A stretch of DNA of 64,000 nt from Panicum virgatum (GCF_016808335.1 NC_053137.1:682001-746000), one strand, 5' to 3'. Positions 26,335 through 37,737 are shown, counted from the first letter of the stretch. Numbers and translations: made by a program. The notes: generated by a model not told the origin, from the sequence alone.

Positions 26335-26990
26335 CACGCTTCACCTCTTCTTCCACGCACGACTGCTTCTTCGAGGGCTGCTCGTAGGGATGATAATGGG
26401 TCATGACCTTAATGATCTCTTCACAATCCAACAATATCTCAAAATTATATAAGATTAGAGCCAATCTCTTTTAGAGCCTGACAATTAAATTTTCTAGTTT
26501 AAAATTTTGAACCCTTCACCACATCTAGTTGCGCGACGCCTCTGTGGTGGTGGCGTCGACGCCCAACTCCACCGCGCCCGGCGAACCTGGCCCTTGCCGG
26601 CAAGGTGCCGGGCCGGGTCTCTTGTGCGGATCGGAGTATCGGACATCCTCTCGATCGCCATGGCCGCCCGGGACGCCATCGTACGCCGTGGAGCTGGGGC
26701 GCCTCGACGGGCTGCGCTCGGCGGCGAGCAGCGTCGACGGGAAGCTGGCGCCGCTGTATGTCGTCCGACCTGGACCAGCTCACCGCGCCGTTCGCCGCCA
26801 ACGGGCTGTCGTGGGAACGGACATGGTCCGCGGGGCACACGTTGGGGTTCGCGCACTGCGGCGCGCTCGCTGGGCGGATCCGGGCCGGAGCCGGCGCTGA
26901 ACGCGAGCCTGGCCCAGGCGGCGTTGGACCAGGTGCTGCTGCCTGGGCCCAGAGCAGCGAGGCGTTCAGCCGGGCCTTCGGATCGGAGTC
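26335..26990 (+). pseudogene. Class III peroxidase pseudogene
   Basis: Fragments of a secreted haem peroxidase lie in order but in changing frames. A distal-haem region (LFFH...HDCFFEG) is at about 26341-26383. After an unrelated AT-rich stretch of roughly 140 bp come DASVVVASTPNSTA (about 26533), RVSCAD (about 26611), [19 protein letters not shown] (about 26680), DLDQLTAPFAANGLSW, and the proximal-haem region AGHTLGFAHCGA (about 26836). Several frame changes and the insertion make a functional enzyme impossible. The proximal haem-ligand His is still present. A second remnant of the same family is at 30967. Confidence 0.85.
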
Positions 26991-27040
26991 AAGACAGGGG
27001 CCACCCCAACCACGCCGTAACTGCGCATTGCTCGAATTGA

Positions 27041-27948
27041 GCCACTTTTGTACTTGTACATGTGTTAATGTGTACTATGCTGCTAATAAGCCTACAGCTA
27101 CAGTAGCACTACAGCTCGAGTACATGGCATGGTGTGTACAGCAGGTACGAATGATCGATCGGAGCGGACGGTCCAGAATGATGAGTGGCACTCGTTACGA
27201 CTTACTCCCCCGTACCCATAATTCTTGACGTTCTAGCCTACATGCGCGTTTTATCAAAAGTTGACATTCTGGCCGCGCGGGAGACTGGTTTGATGCGATT
27301 GCCCCTGTCCATTCGGTTCCACTCCCGCATGCATGCCGTCCGCTCCACTCCCGCATGGCAGTAGCATTGATATCGCGCGTGGGCCGGCTCTCCTCGTTTC
27401 TCTCCCGCGCGCATTGATCGCGCGCCTCCCTCGCGCCCCGTCTCCACGCGCAGCCAGGAATATCCCTCGCTCCATCTCATTTGGCCAAGCGCCGCCATGG
27501 ATTCCAGCCGGAAGCTCGATCACGGCTCGGCGTCGGTGTCCGCAGACTCGGATGAGACGTTCGCCGAGGACGTGTTCGTCGCCGAGGAGGTCCAGCCGGT
27601 CTCCGCGGACGTCGAGGTCGCCGCGGACTCCGTCGAGCTCGTCGCGGACTCCGTTCTGGAGGTCGCGGACTCCGTCGAGTCACCGCCGTCGTCATCAACT
27701 TCATCGATGCCGCCGCCGTCGTCTTCGAGCGCCGGCAAGGGTGCGGTGTCGTCGTCATCTACAACATGTTCTACTTACCGATCGAAAAGCAAGGAAGCAA
27801 GGATGCAAGGAAACAAGAAAGCAAAGAAGCAAGAAAAGAAGCAAACTTACCGATGTCCTCCAGTAGAGGCTCATTGAGGTCCAGTACAGGCACGTTTAGA
27901 TCGAAGGTCATTTGTGCGGGTGTTTTGTTTGTGTTGCAATCCGGCCAG
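27041..27948 (+). other. Unassigned region with one low-complexity open frame (27497-27877)
   Basis: The frame starts MDSSRKLDHGSASVSADSD in a good context (GCCGCCATGG). It has repeated ADSVE-type acidic units (about 27610-27680), a Ser-rich stretch and a Lys-rich tail; 126 residues. The tail arises from a repetitive AAGCAAGAAAG-like stretch at about 27785-27850. I recognise no family. It may be a first exon, transposon cargo or chance. Confidence 0.25.
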
Positions 27949-28262
27949 GCGTATAAATATACGGACCCAATCGTCGTCCAAGCCGAAAACAAGGAGCAGC
28001 ACCAAAAACTTCCAGCGAAAACGCGAGCGCGAAAACATCCACCGAGAAAAAATCGCGAAAACAAGGAGCGGCAAAACGTCCAGCGAGCGCCACACCGAAA
28101 ACGTGAGCGCGAACGGCAAAAATCGCAGGTCCAGCGACAGCCCCGCACAGAGCCATGCAGTCCCATGAAAAACCCAAGCCGCAAAAAATTTTGAGGCCGC
28201 GGGGAATCGAACCTGCGCCACGCCGGTGACAGCAGCCATCACGCTGGGCTAGCGAATCCGCC
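27949..28262. other. TATA box followed by a module with a tRNA-like B-box
   Basis: GTATAAATATAC (about 27949) is a strong TATA box on the plus strand. Downstream is a repetitive CGAAAAC / CCAGCGA-rich stretch. At 28195-28262 the minus strand carries TAGCCCAGCGTGATGG and then a perfect GGTTCGATTCC, that is, A-box- and B-box-like elements at tRNA spacing. Flanking stems do not pair as in a functional tRNA. It could be a SINE head or a decayed tRNA pseudogene. No product is assigned. Confidence 0.35.
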
Positions 28263-28462
28263 CTTGGTTTGTTTCTCAGGTGAAGCATACCGCAACTACA
28301 TTTAATAGGGGTAGACAGGGAAAAATTACCTCTTATTAATGACTCTTTGGTTACCACAATCATGTCCTAAACGTCAAGAATTGTGGGTATGGAGAGAGTA
28401 CGACCATGTATGTACGCACGCGCACACACACCCCCTAGCGGACCATTTAATTTGGTAGGCAG

Positions 28463-28622
28463 CAGTGGCGGAGGTAGGATTGGGATCAAGGGGGCTGAAT
28501 CAATGGAGTTAGGGATTGAGATGGATTTTTAATGGTGAATTAATATTTTTGCTACAGTATTTTGAGTGTAATTATTTGTTTTAGGGGGTCTGGAGCCCCC
28601 AGCCCCTGTGCATCCGCCGCTG
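28463..28622. mobile_element. hAT-type MITE with 8-bp TSD
   Basis: A 160-bp element with termini CAGTGGCGGA and TCCGCCGCTG, flanked by the 8-bp direct repeat GTAGGCAG (28455-28462 and 28623-28630), as expected for hAT transposition. It is non-coding. Confidence 0.88.
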
Positions 28623-28630
28623 GTAGGCAG

Positions 28631-29387
28631 GCAAGGCTAGGCCAGCGCATGTGTACCTACATGATGTGCACTTTGCGGACCACTTGTGGCCTGTCCGGCA
28701 CCTCCTTTATTAATTAATTAACTTGCATTTGGTCGCAACCCATCGCCATCACCCTGCAGCGCTAGCTAGCTAGTTGGGTCCAAGTCCAATCGCACGTCCT
28801 GCTTGTGTGCTTGCAAAATTTTGCAAACCCTATGAGCTCGTGCAGCTGCATAGCAAATTAAAAGCAGTGGTACAAGCAGAAGCGACCACTACCAATGAAT
28901 ATGGAGACATATGCATGCATATGTCCTCATAGAGACCAAATATTTATTGAACTATTTGTGTTCATAAAATAAAATTTTGCTTTAGTTCCATAGGTTCTTT
29001 TTTAATTACACGATACAATGAGTAAAATTCACGGGCGGCCCTTGAACTTGGCCAAGAGTGTCATCCCGGTCCCTATACTTAAAAAATGACCATCTACGTA
29101 CACTAACTCGGCTCACACGTCCGAGCGGCCCCCAGCGCGGACCCGCGCGCCTCCGTGGCATGCCACGCTGGAATACCATTTCGCAACCCCCCCCGCCCCC
29201 GCCCTGTTTCTTATCCTTCTCTCCCTCCTTTCTCTCCGCTCGCTCTGGTCGTCTCCTCCATTCGCCGCCGCCGCCGCCATTCGGGATGGAGGTGGTGTAG
29301 GCTGCGGGTAATCGGGACGGAGGGGGTATCGTCGGCCGCGGGCGATTGGGACGGCGGTGGAGTCGTCGTCCGCCGTGGTGGTCGACG
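28631..29387. other. Intergenic DNA and 5' region of a MULE
   Basis: 28631-29025 holds nothing recognised. From about 29026 the text (GGCGGCCCTTGAACTTGG, GTGTCATCCCGGTCCC) is of a type common near the ends of grass DNA transposons, and leads into the transposase first exon at 29388. The exact terminus and 9-bp duplication were not found. Confidence 0.4.
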
Positions 29388-29918
29388 ATGGCGCCAAAAT
29401 TGCGAGGGAAGGCCGACCCTGCGCCTACGTACGGTGAGTTAACCACTCCTCCTCAATCTTGTGTAATGGGCGATGCAGCGCAGCGGTCGATTTCGTGGTA
29501 TTAGCTATAGAAAGATTCAAACTTAGGGTTTTGTGTTGTCGATTTGGAGGTTTAGGGTTTTGCTGGGGTTTTGGGTTCCCGTATATGTGCTTAATTGTGA
29601 ATTTTTGTTCACCGTAGTTCCTAATTCAGATGAGTTCACAGTGGAGATTCACCATGGTGGTTTCTTTGTTGGGTCCGGACAGTTGAAGTCATATCTGGAT
29701 GAACAGGTGAACTGGTTTGATCACTGTGAAGTTGATACTTGGTCGAAATTATGGTTGGAGGATATGCTAGAGCAGCTAGGGTACTCAAATGGGCAAGATT
29801 TGAAGTGTTACTGGTTGTTACCAGGGAAGGAAATTGCTGATGGTTTAAGGATCATATCTGGTGATGCAGACACCAATGCAATGTGTTCAGTGGTTGATAG
29901 GATTAAGAACTTGCTTAT
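29388..29918 (+). pseudogene. MULE transposase N-terminus (PB1-like domain), truncated
   Basis: Exon 1 (29388-29433) starts MAPKLRGKADPAPTY. After a GT-AG intron, exon 2 begins at 29618 with VPNSDEFTVEIHHGGFFVG and continues through WFDHCEVDTWS, CYWLLPGKEIADGLRI and DADTNAMCSVVDRIKNL. This is the PB1-like domain found at the N-terminus of plant MuDR-family transposases. The zinc-binding and DDE catalytic domains are absent, because the reading stops at about 29918, where a minus-strand retrotransposon begins. It is a dead fragment with an intact local frame. Confidence 0.8.
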
Positions 29919-30913
29919 TCTTGAGCGTGAAGGAGGGCATCACGAAGTCTTGAACCCTCGTGACCTGGCCTTGCTGATTTTTCTTAAATCCCTTCAAGAG
30001 TTGTGCTTTGAAGTGCTCCCTGACCACCAAGTACTTTTGGCGCTCCTCCTCGTTGAGTTCCTCGATAGATGTGGAGATGTTGCCTTCGTCGAGGTCGATG
30101 ATGACGCCCATCTTCTTTGAGAACTAGATTAGATCGGTTTAAAAATCAGATTAATCTGTCCCCAACGGAGTCGCCAAAAAGTGTGTTGACACTAATTTGC
30201 GCCAACACACTCGAAAACGCTAGAACGCACGGATCGTCGACACGATCTTCACCAACGGGCTCCCTGCGCATAGACCGGTCAGACCGGTTGTAGCGACCGG
30301 TCTGACCGGTACTCCAGGGAGATCCGCGAAAACCTAAAACCTCGAGCTCGAGAGGGACCCCGTCGGAGCTCGTGGATCTAGAGTTGTTCTGAGATCAGCA
30401 GGCTACTCAGAACATCCTCGAACGCCGTAGAGACGAGTGAAGAAAAGCAGATGAGATTGGAAAAATTAGGGTTTGGAGGTAAAAGGTAAAGGATAAATAT
30501 GTGAATCGATTGGGATTACCCTCAATCGGCCGTGACCCTTCATATATATAGGGTGGGGAGGTCTGTACCCGTTATGAGTCGGAACCCTATTAAATCTCTT
30601 GTCAAAATACAACTCCTAACTCGGACTGGGCGTTTCGGACCGGTCTGGCCGGTCTCTGGACCGGTCTGACCGCCCTGGACCGGTCTGACCGGGGTGCAGG
30701 TCTTCCGGGAGGCATAACTCCCTCATCCGGACTCCGAATTGGACGTTCTATATATGCATTTTGATCGTCTCGACGAGATCTAAGCAATGGTGCAGTCCAA
30801 TTTGCAATTTGACAAACTTGTCTAGTCTGGTCTGATCGGTTCATATGAGAGGTCTGACCGGTCTGTCCAGATTGCCCAGAAAACCTTAGTCGTGCCAATT
30901 TTGGGTGTTAACA
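29919..30913 (-). mobile_element. Truncated LTR retrotransposon: 5' LTR, PBS and gag start
   Basis: On the minus strand an LTR (30913-30184, TGTTAACACC...GTGTCAACA) is followed by the primer site TTTTTGGCGACTCCGTTGGG (about 30180-30161) and a gag-like start at 30111 (MGVIIDLDEGNIST, EELNEEERQKYLVVREHFKA). The frame leaves recognisable sequence at about 29920, where MULE DNA begins. The PBS type is one I associate with grass Ty3/gypsy families. Pol and the 3' LTR are missing. Confidence 0.82.
30184..30913 (-). repeat. LTR of about 730 bp with CCGGTCTGACCGGT palindromes
   Basis: The ends are inverted (TGTTAACAC / GTGTCAACA). A TATA box (CTATATATATG on the minus strand) lies at about 30543-30553. 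Six or seven copies of the near-palindrome ACCGGTCTGACCGGT lie at about 30272-30311, 30635-30692 and 30825-30872. Confidence 0.85.
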
Positions 30914-30966
30914 GGCGGCCTGACAATATAGTTTGCTAATGCATCATCCGTGGATCGATCGACCAG

Positions 30967-31132
30967 GCCGGCGGGCCTTCGTACGCGGTGGAGCTGGGGC
31001 GGCTGGACGGGCTGAGCTCAAGGAAGAGCAGCGTGGACGGGAAGCTGCCGGCGCCCATCGTCAACCTGGACCAGCTGAACAAGATCTTCGCCGCCAACGG
31101 GCTCTCGCAGGCCGACATGATCGCCCTCTCCG
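30967..31132 (+). pseudogene. Class III peroxidase exon fragment
   Basis: One open exon reads [18 protein letters not shown], then [17 protein letters not shown] and [16 protein letters not shown]. This is the middle of a class III peroxidase, up to just before the proximal histidine motif. It ends at a clean GTACGT donor at 31133. No following exon with the HTxGxAHC motif was found, and an LTR abuts it on the left. It is less damaged than the copy at 26335 and differs in sequence, so it is probably a separate paralogue. Confidence 0.8.
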
Positions 31133-31725
31133 GTACGTACGGTAACAACAAGCGACGATAGCTATAAAATTAATTCCAACCCCGTCTTACAAGCCAAGGC
31201 AACGGGCTCTGGTTAGTGATGATGCAGGCCGCTGTCAATCATCAGTGTTCAGTTGGCTCTGATGAGAAGCGCAGCACTTTGAGGAAATTGAAATTAAAAA
31301 AGAAGCTACCTTTCCACTTTGAGGATGGTGGGCGCGCTAACGCTGTGCCTGTAGAGAAGGCGTGGATGGTATGTGCTGTCAACACTATACCATTAGGGTA
31401 GTCATAGTGGCCGATAATTATATCGGGTGTAGGTTTGCTTGCCCCCCTTTTAATCATACAACACAGTTCAATCAAAAGGAAATTGCAAGGCTATCCGACG
31501 GCAGCCATACTGTTGAATAGTGTGGAAAGGACGGGTAGACTTACAAATAGTGTGGAAAGTCATGAATCATAGTTTATCCATAAAGATGGCTTAATATATA
31601 ACCAGTTATTCAGATTTGCAAAGACTAAAGAAATTTACGTTGATCAAGAGCTATAGGATTTGCAAAGCATAAATGACTATATCATTGCATAGACACCAAA
31701 TATAATAATAAGTATCAGTACCATG
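31133..31725. other. Unassigned region
   Basis: A 61-codon plus-strand frame (31216-31401; RKLKLKKKLPFHFEDGG) does not match a family I know. The rest is AT-rich, without repeat boundaries. Confidence 0.3.
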
Positions 31726-32045
31726 GCCTTGTTTGGTTCTCCTAGTGCACACAAGTCGAAAAAGGAATCTCGCATGCGTAGAGTGCTAAATGAAGTCTAT
31801 TTGCAAAACCTTTTTAAAGATGGATATAACTTTTCGCGAAGAATCTAATGATGATAATTAATCGATTATTGGCTACATTGATGCTACAGTAACCATCATC
31901 TAATCACGCGGTCAAAGGCTTCATTAGATTCTTCAGGGTTCCTAGCGCAGGGGTTCTTGTTGGTTTTGTAAAGTGATTTTATTTAACACCGTAATTAGCG
32001 GTCAAAGTGTCCTAGCACTCACTAGTGCAGAGAACCAAACAGGGC
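31726..32045. mobile_element. MITE with GCCYTGTTTGGTTC termini
   Basis: Termini GCCTTGTTTGGTTCTC and GAGAACCAAACAGGGC are inverted. CCATG flanks both sides (31721-31725 and 32046-32050), a 5-bp duplication with this boundary choice. The interior is non-coding with CTATTTGCAAAACC and the CTAATCACGCGGTCAAAG motif. The duplication length does not settle the superfamily; hAT would give 8 bp. Confidence 0.75.
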
Positions 32046-34637
32046 CCATGTGCTGTAGGCAAGCAAAAAGGTTTAACTGTACCTATTACACCCTTCTTTG
32101 TGATAAGAATACTATTTAAGCCTCAATTCAAGACAATTCCTGCATAATGCAAATTACATCTTTCACCTTTTGAAAATCTACTCATATGCAAAAAGGTTTC
32201 AGTTCACCATGGTTGCGAAAATGAAACAACTAACAATATCTTACAAATATGGTATAACGTATAAGGTACAGATGCATAAGATTTCACTTAATGACTCTGC
32301 TTCATGCTGCTCTTGGAGGTGCCTTCATGTTGCTGTAACTGCAGCCAGCAACTATCTTTTTAAAGCAGAGGAAAGCCCCATCCCATCTGTGAGTTGCATG
32401 GTGGGGAAAAAAATCTGTAGAAATGATGCATACATATATAATTTTGAACACATATACAATGGCTGAGGGCTTAAGAACAATTATAATATGCAAGTATCCG
32501 ATATCAGCATGAAATGGTATGAGAATGGTTGAGTTTCGACACATATCACGCAACAAAAGAATAAACTTGAGGGGAAAAAAGGAGTAGAAACCTTCTGAAG
32601 CTAACTTAACGAAGAGATGAAGAGATGAACAATCGATGTATAATCACCAAAGTGGTTACAAAGCCATCAGCTAACCTGATTTGCTTCTTCTGAATCCTAT
32701 AGATAGATTGTTCACCAAACATATATGTCAACTGTCCACCGTTGAATCTTATATTAGCATACTTGCTCAAAAATACACTACTGCGCCTCCTTCTTGCATT
32801 GGATACCCGAGGACAGCTGAAAGAATTCATGTGCTCACCACTAACCTTTGGAAGGCATATATTCTCTAGAATAAAATCTGATGGAGGCAATGACAATTGC
32901 ACGGAACAATATAGTTAACGATCAGACAATACTTTATTTCTGATCAGACAATTGTACAATAGGACAATTGAAAAAGGCAATCTTTAAAAGCAGAACTATG
33001 TTGTGAATTGCTAAATTAGGTATCACAGTATTATATCCTAATATAAAGTAGAAGCAGTTGTTGAATAGATAATATGATATGAGAAAAACTCATCATATAT
33101 GCATGATGCTAAAAGAATTCTAGTTTGCAGAAATCTTTACCAATTAACTTCTTCTAGGAAAGATAGACAGTGAGCATCAAATCTGTTCACAAACAAAACA
33201 TCCTTGAAGGATTAGCAGGGAAAGAACTTGGCACAACTTTCTAGCTAATCGGGTGAGTCCCACGATGCATAAATCTTTGGGCAATATGGTGGATTGCGCT
33301 AAGAATTGGAATTGGGACAGAGCTCAAGTTAATAAATATTCACCAATCACCATATACCAAAAGAAGCGTTGAAGAAATTAAATGTAATAATAAACAAAAA
33401 AAAGAAACAAACGAATTAGCATGGCAGAGGCACCGCTTACCTCTCCAAACTTGACGTCTGGTTGCAATGCCGAGGAGAGTGTCAGATTGAGAGCTGAGCA
33501 GAAGGTAGGAAGCTCGCTGACATCGTCTCTTGTGAACATCGAAAATTCAACCGTGAGCAGGGGCCTGCATGCATGGTTGACGCAGGTAGCCAGGCACAAC
33601 AATGGTTGATGGGGTTCAGGGAAGGTCGTGCGCGGCAGCGAGAAGCTAGCATGACCGGAGACGGCTGTTGTGCCGCGGATCTCGTGGTCAGGCTTCCAAG
33701 GATCCGGCAGCCAGGGATCCTGATACACCATGCTCCACTCCCCATCCTTCGCATCGAGGTGCCTGTTCCTCTCTCATGTCAGGGGGTGGGGGAAAGAGGA
33801 ATGAGGAAGGGCATGACGGGAATGCAGTGTGATCCGTGGTTGAGGTCAGTAAACGGCAGAGGAGGATGACCGTGAGGTTGAGCCAAAGCGTCGGCTCGAG
33901 GACGACCCTGACCATGGTGGGGAAGGCAAGGGTGAAGAGGCGGCGACCGCAAGACGAAGGGGAGATTCTTTCCGCAGCCAAGGACGGTGCGTAGGTCTCC
34001 GTTTGGCATCGCGTAGAGCTATCGCGACTCTCGGACTGACGACGCGTGGCGATGCTATCCTAATCTCCGTTATTTTTTCTTTAGCGTCCTGCACCCAACG
34101 GCTTACGCAGCGCGATGCTAATGGCGAGAACACCGAGATGCTCCTGGAGGCCTCCAATTCTTCGAGCGATATAGATCTACATATGCAAATCACATAGATA
34201 GATTGCGAGTATGTAGCAAATTTACAAAATGAAGAACTCTGCAGGACAATATGAGCTTCAAGAAAGTACGGATATTGCTGAAATAAAGATATAGAGCTTT
34301 CCTGGAATCTGCAAGTTGAAAAGTAAACGAACTCAGTAACCATATAGGGTTGTGTGACTAAAAATAAGGCATACTTTGCTTCTTTTTCTTTCAAAAGATT
34401 GCTGTCCCTAAGTACATAGATATTTTTGCTGCTATAGTATTTTTGGCAAAAAATGACATGGCAATAAATATGGAATATACAAAATGCAATACTGTAAAGT
34501 AGCAGAGAGAATCTCATGACCTACATTTCACACAATTTTTACTCGTTGCTGGTTATTTGTGGAGCTTCTAGCTTTATATATAATACTCCACCATCTCACC
34601 CTGGGAGTAAATGCAATACTCGCATTGATAAGGAGCT
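32046..34637. other. Unassigned DNA left of the Sirevirus element
   Basis: Several frames of 60-220 codons occur on the minus strand (for example 33846-34517), none with motifs or splice sites I can defend. Composition rises in GC between 33420 and 34140, which may hide a decayed gene. Otherwise it is AT-rich. Confidence 0.35.
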
Positions 34638-36250
34638 TGAGGAATGAGAGTACTCTATCCTGCTTGTGATGAGTAAATTGTCAACCGTACGGTGTGATCG
34701 TGCGCTTGGTCTTTGGATTTCAGGTACACGGGCGTCAAGTGTCGACGGAGAGCTGTCGTGGAGATGCTGTGGCCGATGGACCGTGCGGTGGACGGTGGTG
34801 AAGGGCAACCGGGACTGGAGCTCAGGCTGGGCGGCAGCTGTGGCGTCCACTCCTGGATCGAGGGCGCAAGCGGCGACGGAAGACGGGTTTCTTGGTTTGC
34901 GCCACAAAACCAAAGAGGCGGACGGCGGTTGAAGACGCCAAGTCGTGGAGGCACGGGCGTCGGTCTCGGGACTGACGGAGGCAACGGGCGTTGACGGCGT
35001 CTAGGGCCTCGCTGCGGGCGAGGAGGTGACGGGCGTCGGGCGGCATCTAGGGCCATCAGAAGGCCGAGGCGGGAACGGCGTCTAGGGCCACGGCGTGGAG
35101 GCGGGAATCTCCCCGCGCGATGAGTTTTGGTGGTTTTCTCAAAACCGGCCATCTACCCGGGTTTCACGGACCTTCCAAAACCGTGGACCAGATCTTCATC
35201 AAGATGGCGGCATCATGGAGAAGACTTCGTTGCGAAGAAAGAACCTCAGCCGTCAGATGAGATCGTGTACAGGGGGAATCTGCAGACCAACCGGTCTGAC
35301 CGGTCCCTGGCACCGGTCTGACCGGTCTAACCAACCGGTCTGACCGGTCCATGGAACCGGTCTGACTGGTCTGCGCGGGTATAAATACACCTTCACTTGT
35401 ATTAGGTCGTGTGGCTTTTGTAACTTGTCCATGAATTGCTCTTTCTCCCAGGCCGCCGCCCCTGTGTCTCTCTCCCCCTGTTCTTCTCTTTAGAATAGAA
35501 TTAGTCCATGGATTTGTGAGACTTCGTGTTGGATTTGATTGGGAAAGGAGGCCCTATCCTCCTCGTGCCCTCTGGGCTTTTGAATCAATCCAATTCCGTC
35601 CCTCTTGTGCTCTTTTGTGATGGATTTTCGTTTCGTTTTTTATGCACATGATTGAGATGGTTCTTCGAGCTCTTTGTAGCGATTCCCGTGCTTCTAGCCT
35701 CGTGCCCAACCTTCTGGAATCGCTAGCTTTTCAGAATTGAAGTTCTTGAGTTTTTGAGAAAACCCCAATCCTTCTTGATCTCCCCTCGAATTCTCAAGAT
35801 TCTTTGATCTTTAGGACGAGATCTCTTGGGGATATGTTCACGGGGTAGGGGCGAAGCTATCCCCCAAGTTTCATCGATTTTCGTGGTCGTTTGGTCTAGA
35901 TTCACCGTTTGAATCAAAGTTTTCAGGGTTTTCTGGGTGCGACCGGTCAGACCGGTAGGCAAGACCGGCCAGACCGGTCTGCTCGCCTTTGGACAGACAC
36001 GACCGGTCAGACCGGTCCAGGCAGAGAGGTCTGCTGTTTTCCCGATTCGCTTCCGATTTGCTTCGTGGTTTCGCTCGCACGTTCGAGGCCTTTTGTGTTG
36101 GTTTAGCTTTTCCATAGATATTCCAAACTTTGGTTAGAACGCTTGAGGGCTTGGGTGATTTTCGGGATATAGGCCGACGGTTTGAATTTCGGAAGAAATT
36201 TTGATCGGCTCCCATTCACCCCCTCTCTGGTCGCCGGCTTCGGTCCCTCA
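34638..36250 (+). repeat. LTR copy A (hybrid of 5' and 3' LTR)
   Basis: 1,613 bp, TGAGGAATGAG...GGTCCCTCA, with a TATA box (TATAAATAC) near 35380. Compared by eye with the 3' LTR, 34638-35432 differs at roughly 25 sites plus a 44-bp length difference, whereas 35433-36250 appears identical. Four CCGGTCTGACCGGT units lie at about 35290-35372 and three at about 35940-36019. Confidence 0.9.
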
Positions 36251-37737
36251 GAGCTCAACCTCGTTTATTTGTGGAGTAAAGCACCATCTCCGCCACAGCC
36301 TCCTCATCACCAAAGAAGCCTTGAGCAGGCAAATTAGGGAGGACATCATTGCCCTGAACATTTGCCCCTGGGAGCTTGTTGCTCACCAGCAGTAGCTTCT
36401 TCAATCTCGTGATGGCCTGCCCCCCTCTGATGATGCAGCGATTGCAAACCATATACAGTATATTTTTCAACTGAGGAAAATGATTCCCATATTAACAGGT
36501 CGAAGAATTGAGGCACCTGGATAAAAAGAAACGCGCGGGAGAGTTGCGTAGAATAACATCATGTAGAGAACACAGAGGATACAAAGCGTGGCAATACACA
36601 CGACCAAGGGTATCGTTTTTCCGAAACAATTGACAAAGATACGAAACGAAACAACGGTACAGGCAAGCACTGACCTAATGAGTACATATATAAGAAGCTA
36701 ATGGCCCTAAATAGGCCTTAAATAGTAGAGATCAACCACACCCCAGCATCTATCCTTCCAAGCACACAACACTTGCAGTAGTAGAAAGTCACTTCAAGCA
36801 CACCAGGATACATATATAACGATTCTGTTGAACGATTTAAAATGGCTGGTCATACGGCCCCGCCATTTTCTAGGTCGTTGGGGACAATCCTTTGACCCCT
36901 CTCCAGAATGCCCGCGTGGGTGAGCAACGCCCACAAGTGCGTGATCAACTCCCCTCCTCCGGCCAGGCACTCGACGTGCGCCTTGACATCATCTGATGGC
37001 GCGAGGTAGAGCAACATCTCCGCCCAGAAATCCGCCAGCACCTTCCAGCGGGCGCCCGCCTCCATCCCCTGGAGCTGCTCCCCCAGCCTCACGCCCCTGA
37101 AGAAGATCTTCTCTTCTGATTCTGGCGTCGTCTCTCTTGAAATCGTCTGGCTCCTCATGGCCCCGTACTTGTCCGGCTTACTCTGTAGAAACTCAACCGC
37201 TTCCTCTGCAACTGCATCAAACACACGGTATGTGTCATATTGGTGCCCAGGAAGAAGCTTTGGTTCCATCTTCAGCAGGTATGCACAGTATTTGGACAGT
37301 GTTGTGGCGACGTGTGCTTCCTTCACTCTGGGAGTAAGATCCTTCGTTGGTGCCATCTCACAGTAACATGTTGCAATGTGCCAGGTCAAGATGAAGCGTG
37401 CCTGGTTCTCCTTTTGCTGCGACTTCGAGCAGCTTGTGCCAGAATCTGGTGGGTGCATGTTGTCGTGCCTGCAAGCCCACAACAGGTCACCTGCGCCGTT
37501 GGATGTCAGTGACGACTGCCCGTTTGTTAGAATACCCTGGGTACGGTCAAGAGACTGAACAAGTGCCTCCTTTACTTGTGCAGACAACTCTACATGTTTC
37601 CCAGGTTTGCCGGCACTCCATCGAACACTAATATTAACAACTGGATGAACGACTTCTCGGTTGAAAATAACAAAATATTCTGAAAGTTTTGATAAAGCAC
37701 GCAAGGCCTTGGATAGATTGGTGGTGTTGTGGCGCAC
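36251..37737 (-). repeat. Copied flank segment, near-identical to 47143-48629
   Basis: The match to the right-hand flank holds at a constant offset of 10,892 bp. Only two differences were noticed (one near 36645, one at about 37727). It ends at GTGGCGCAC, where CAC is shared with the LTR sequence that follows, suggesting a microhomology join. Confidence 0.93.
36850..37737 (-). pseudogene. Partial copy of the DUF4220/DUF594 gene (C-terminal 294 residues)
   Basis: It matches residues about 495-788 of the full gene at 47742-50108, from RHNTTNLSKAL to the shared stop, with no break. Because it joins LTR sequence, an ATG at 37794 inside the LTR opens a continuous 314-codon frame whose first 20 residues come from the LTR (MPTGLTGG...) and the rest from DUF594. 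The membrane-spanning N-terminal half is missing. The promoter would have to come from the retrotransposon in antisense. It is most simply a fragment, but the frame is intact. Confidence 0.88.

Noticed and set aside
28195..28262. tRNA gene on the minus strand
   Set aside because: The B-box is perfect but the acceptor and T stems do not pair, so it is not a functional tRNA.
35723..36115. 130-codon minus frame, repeated at 46615-47007
   Set aside because: Repeated only because the LTR is repeated. No protein motif.
36255..36470. LRR protein fragment (minus), repeated at 47147
   Set aside because: Only one leucine-rich line is visible. Too short and without flanking repeats to support a gene.
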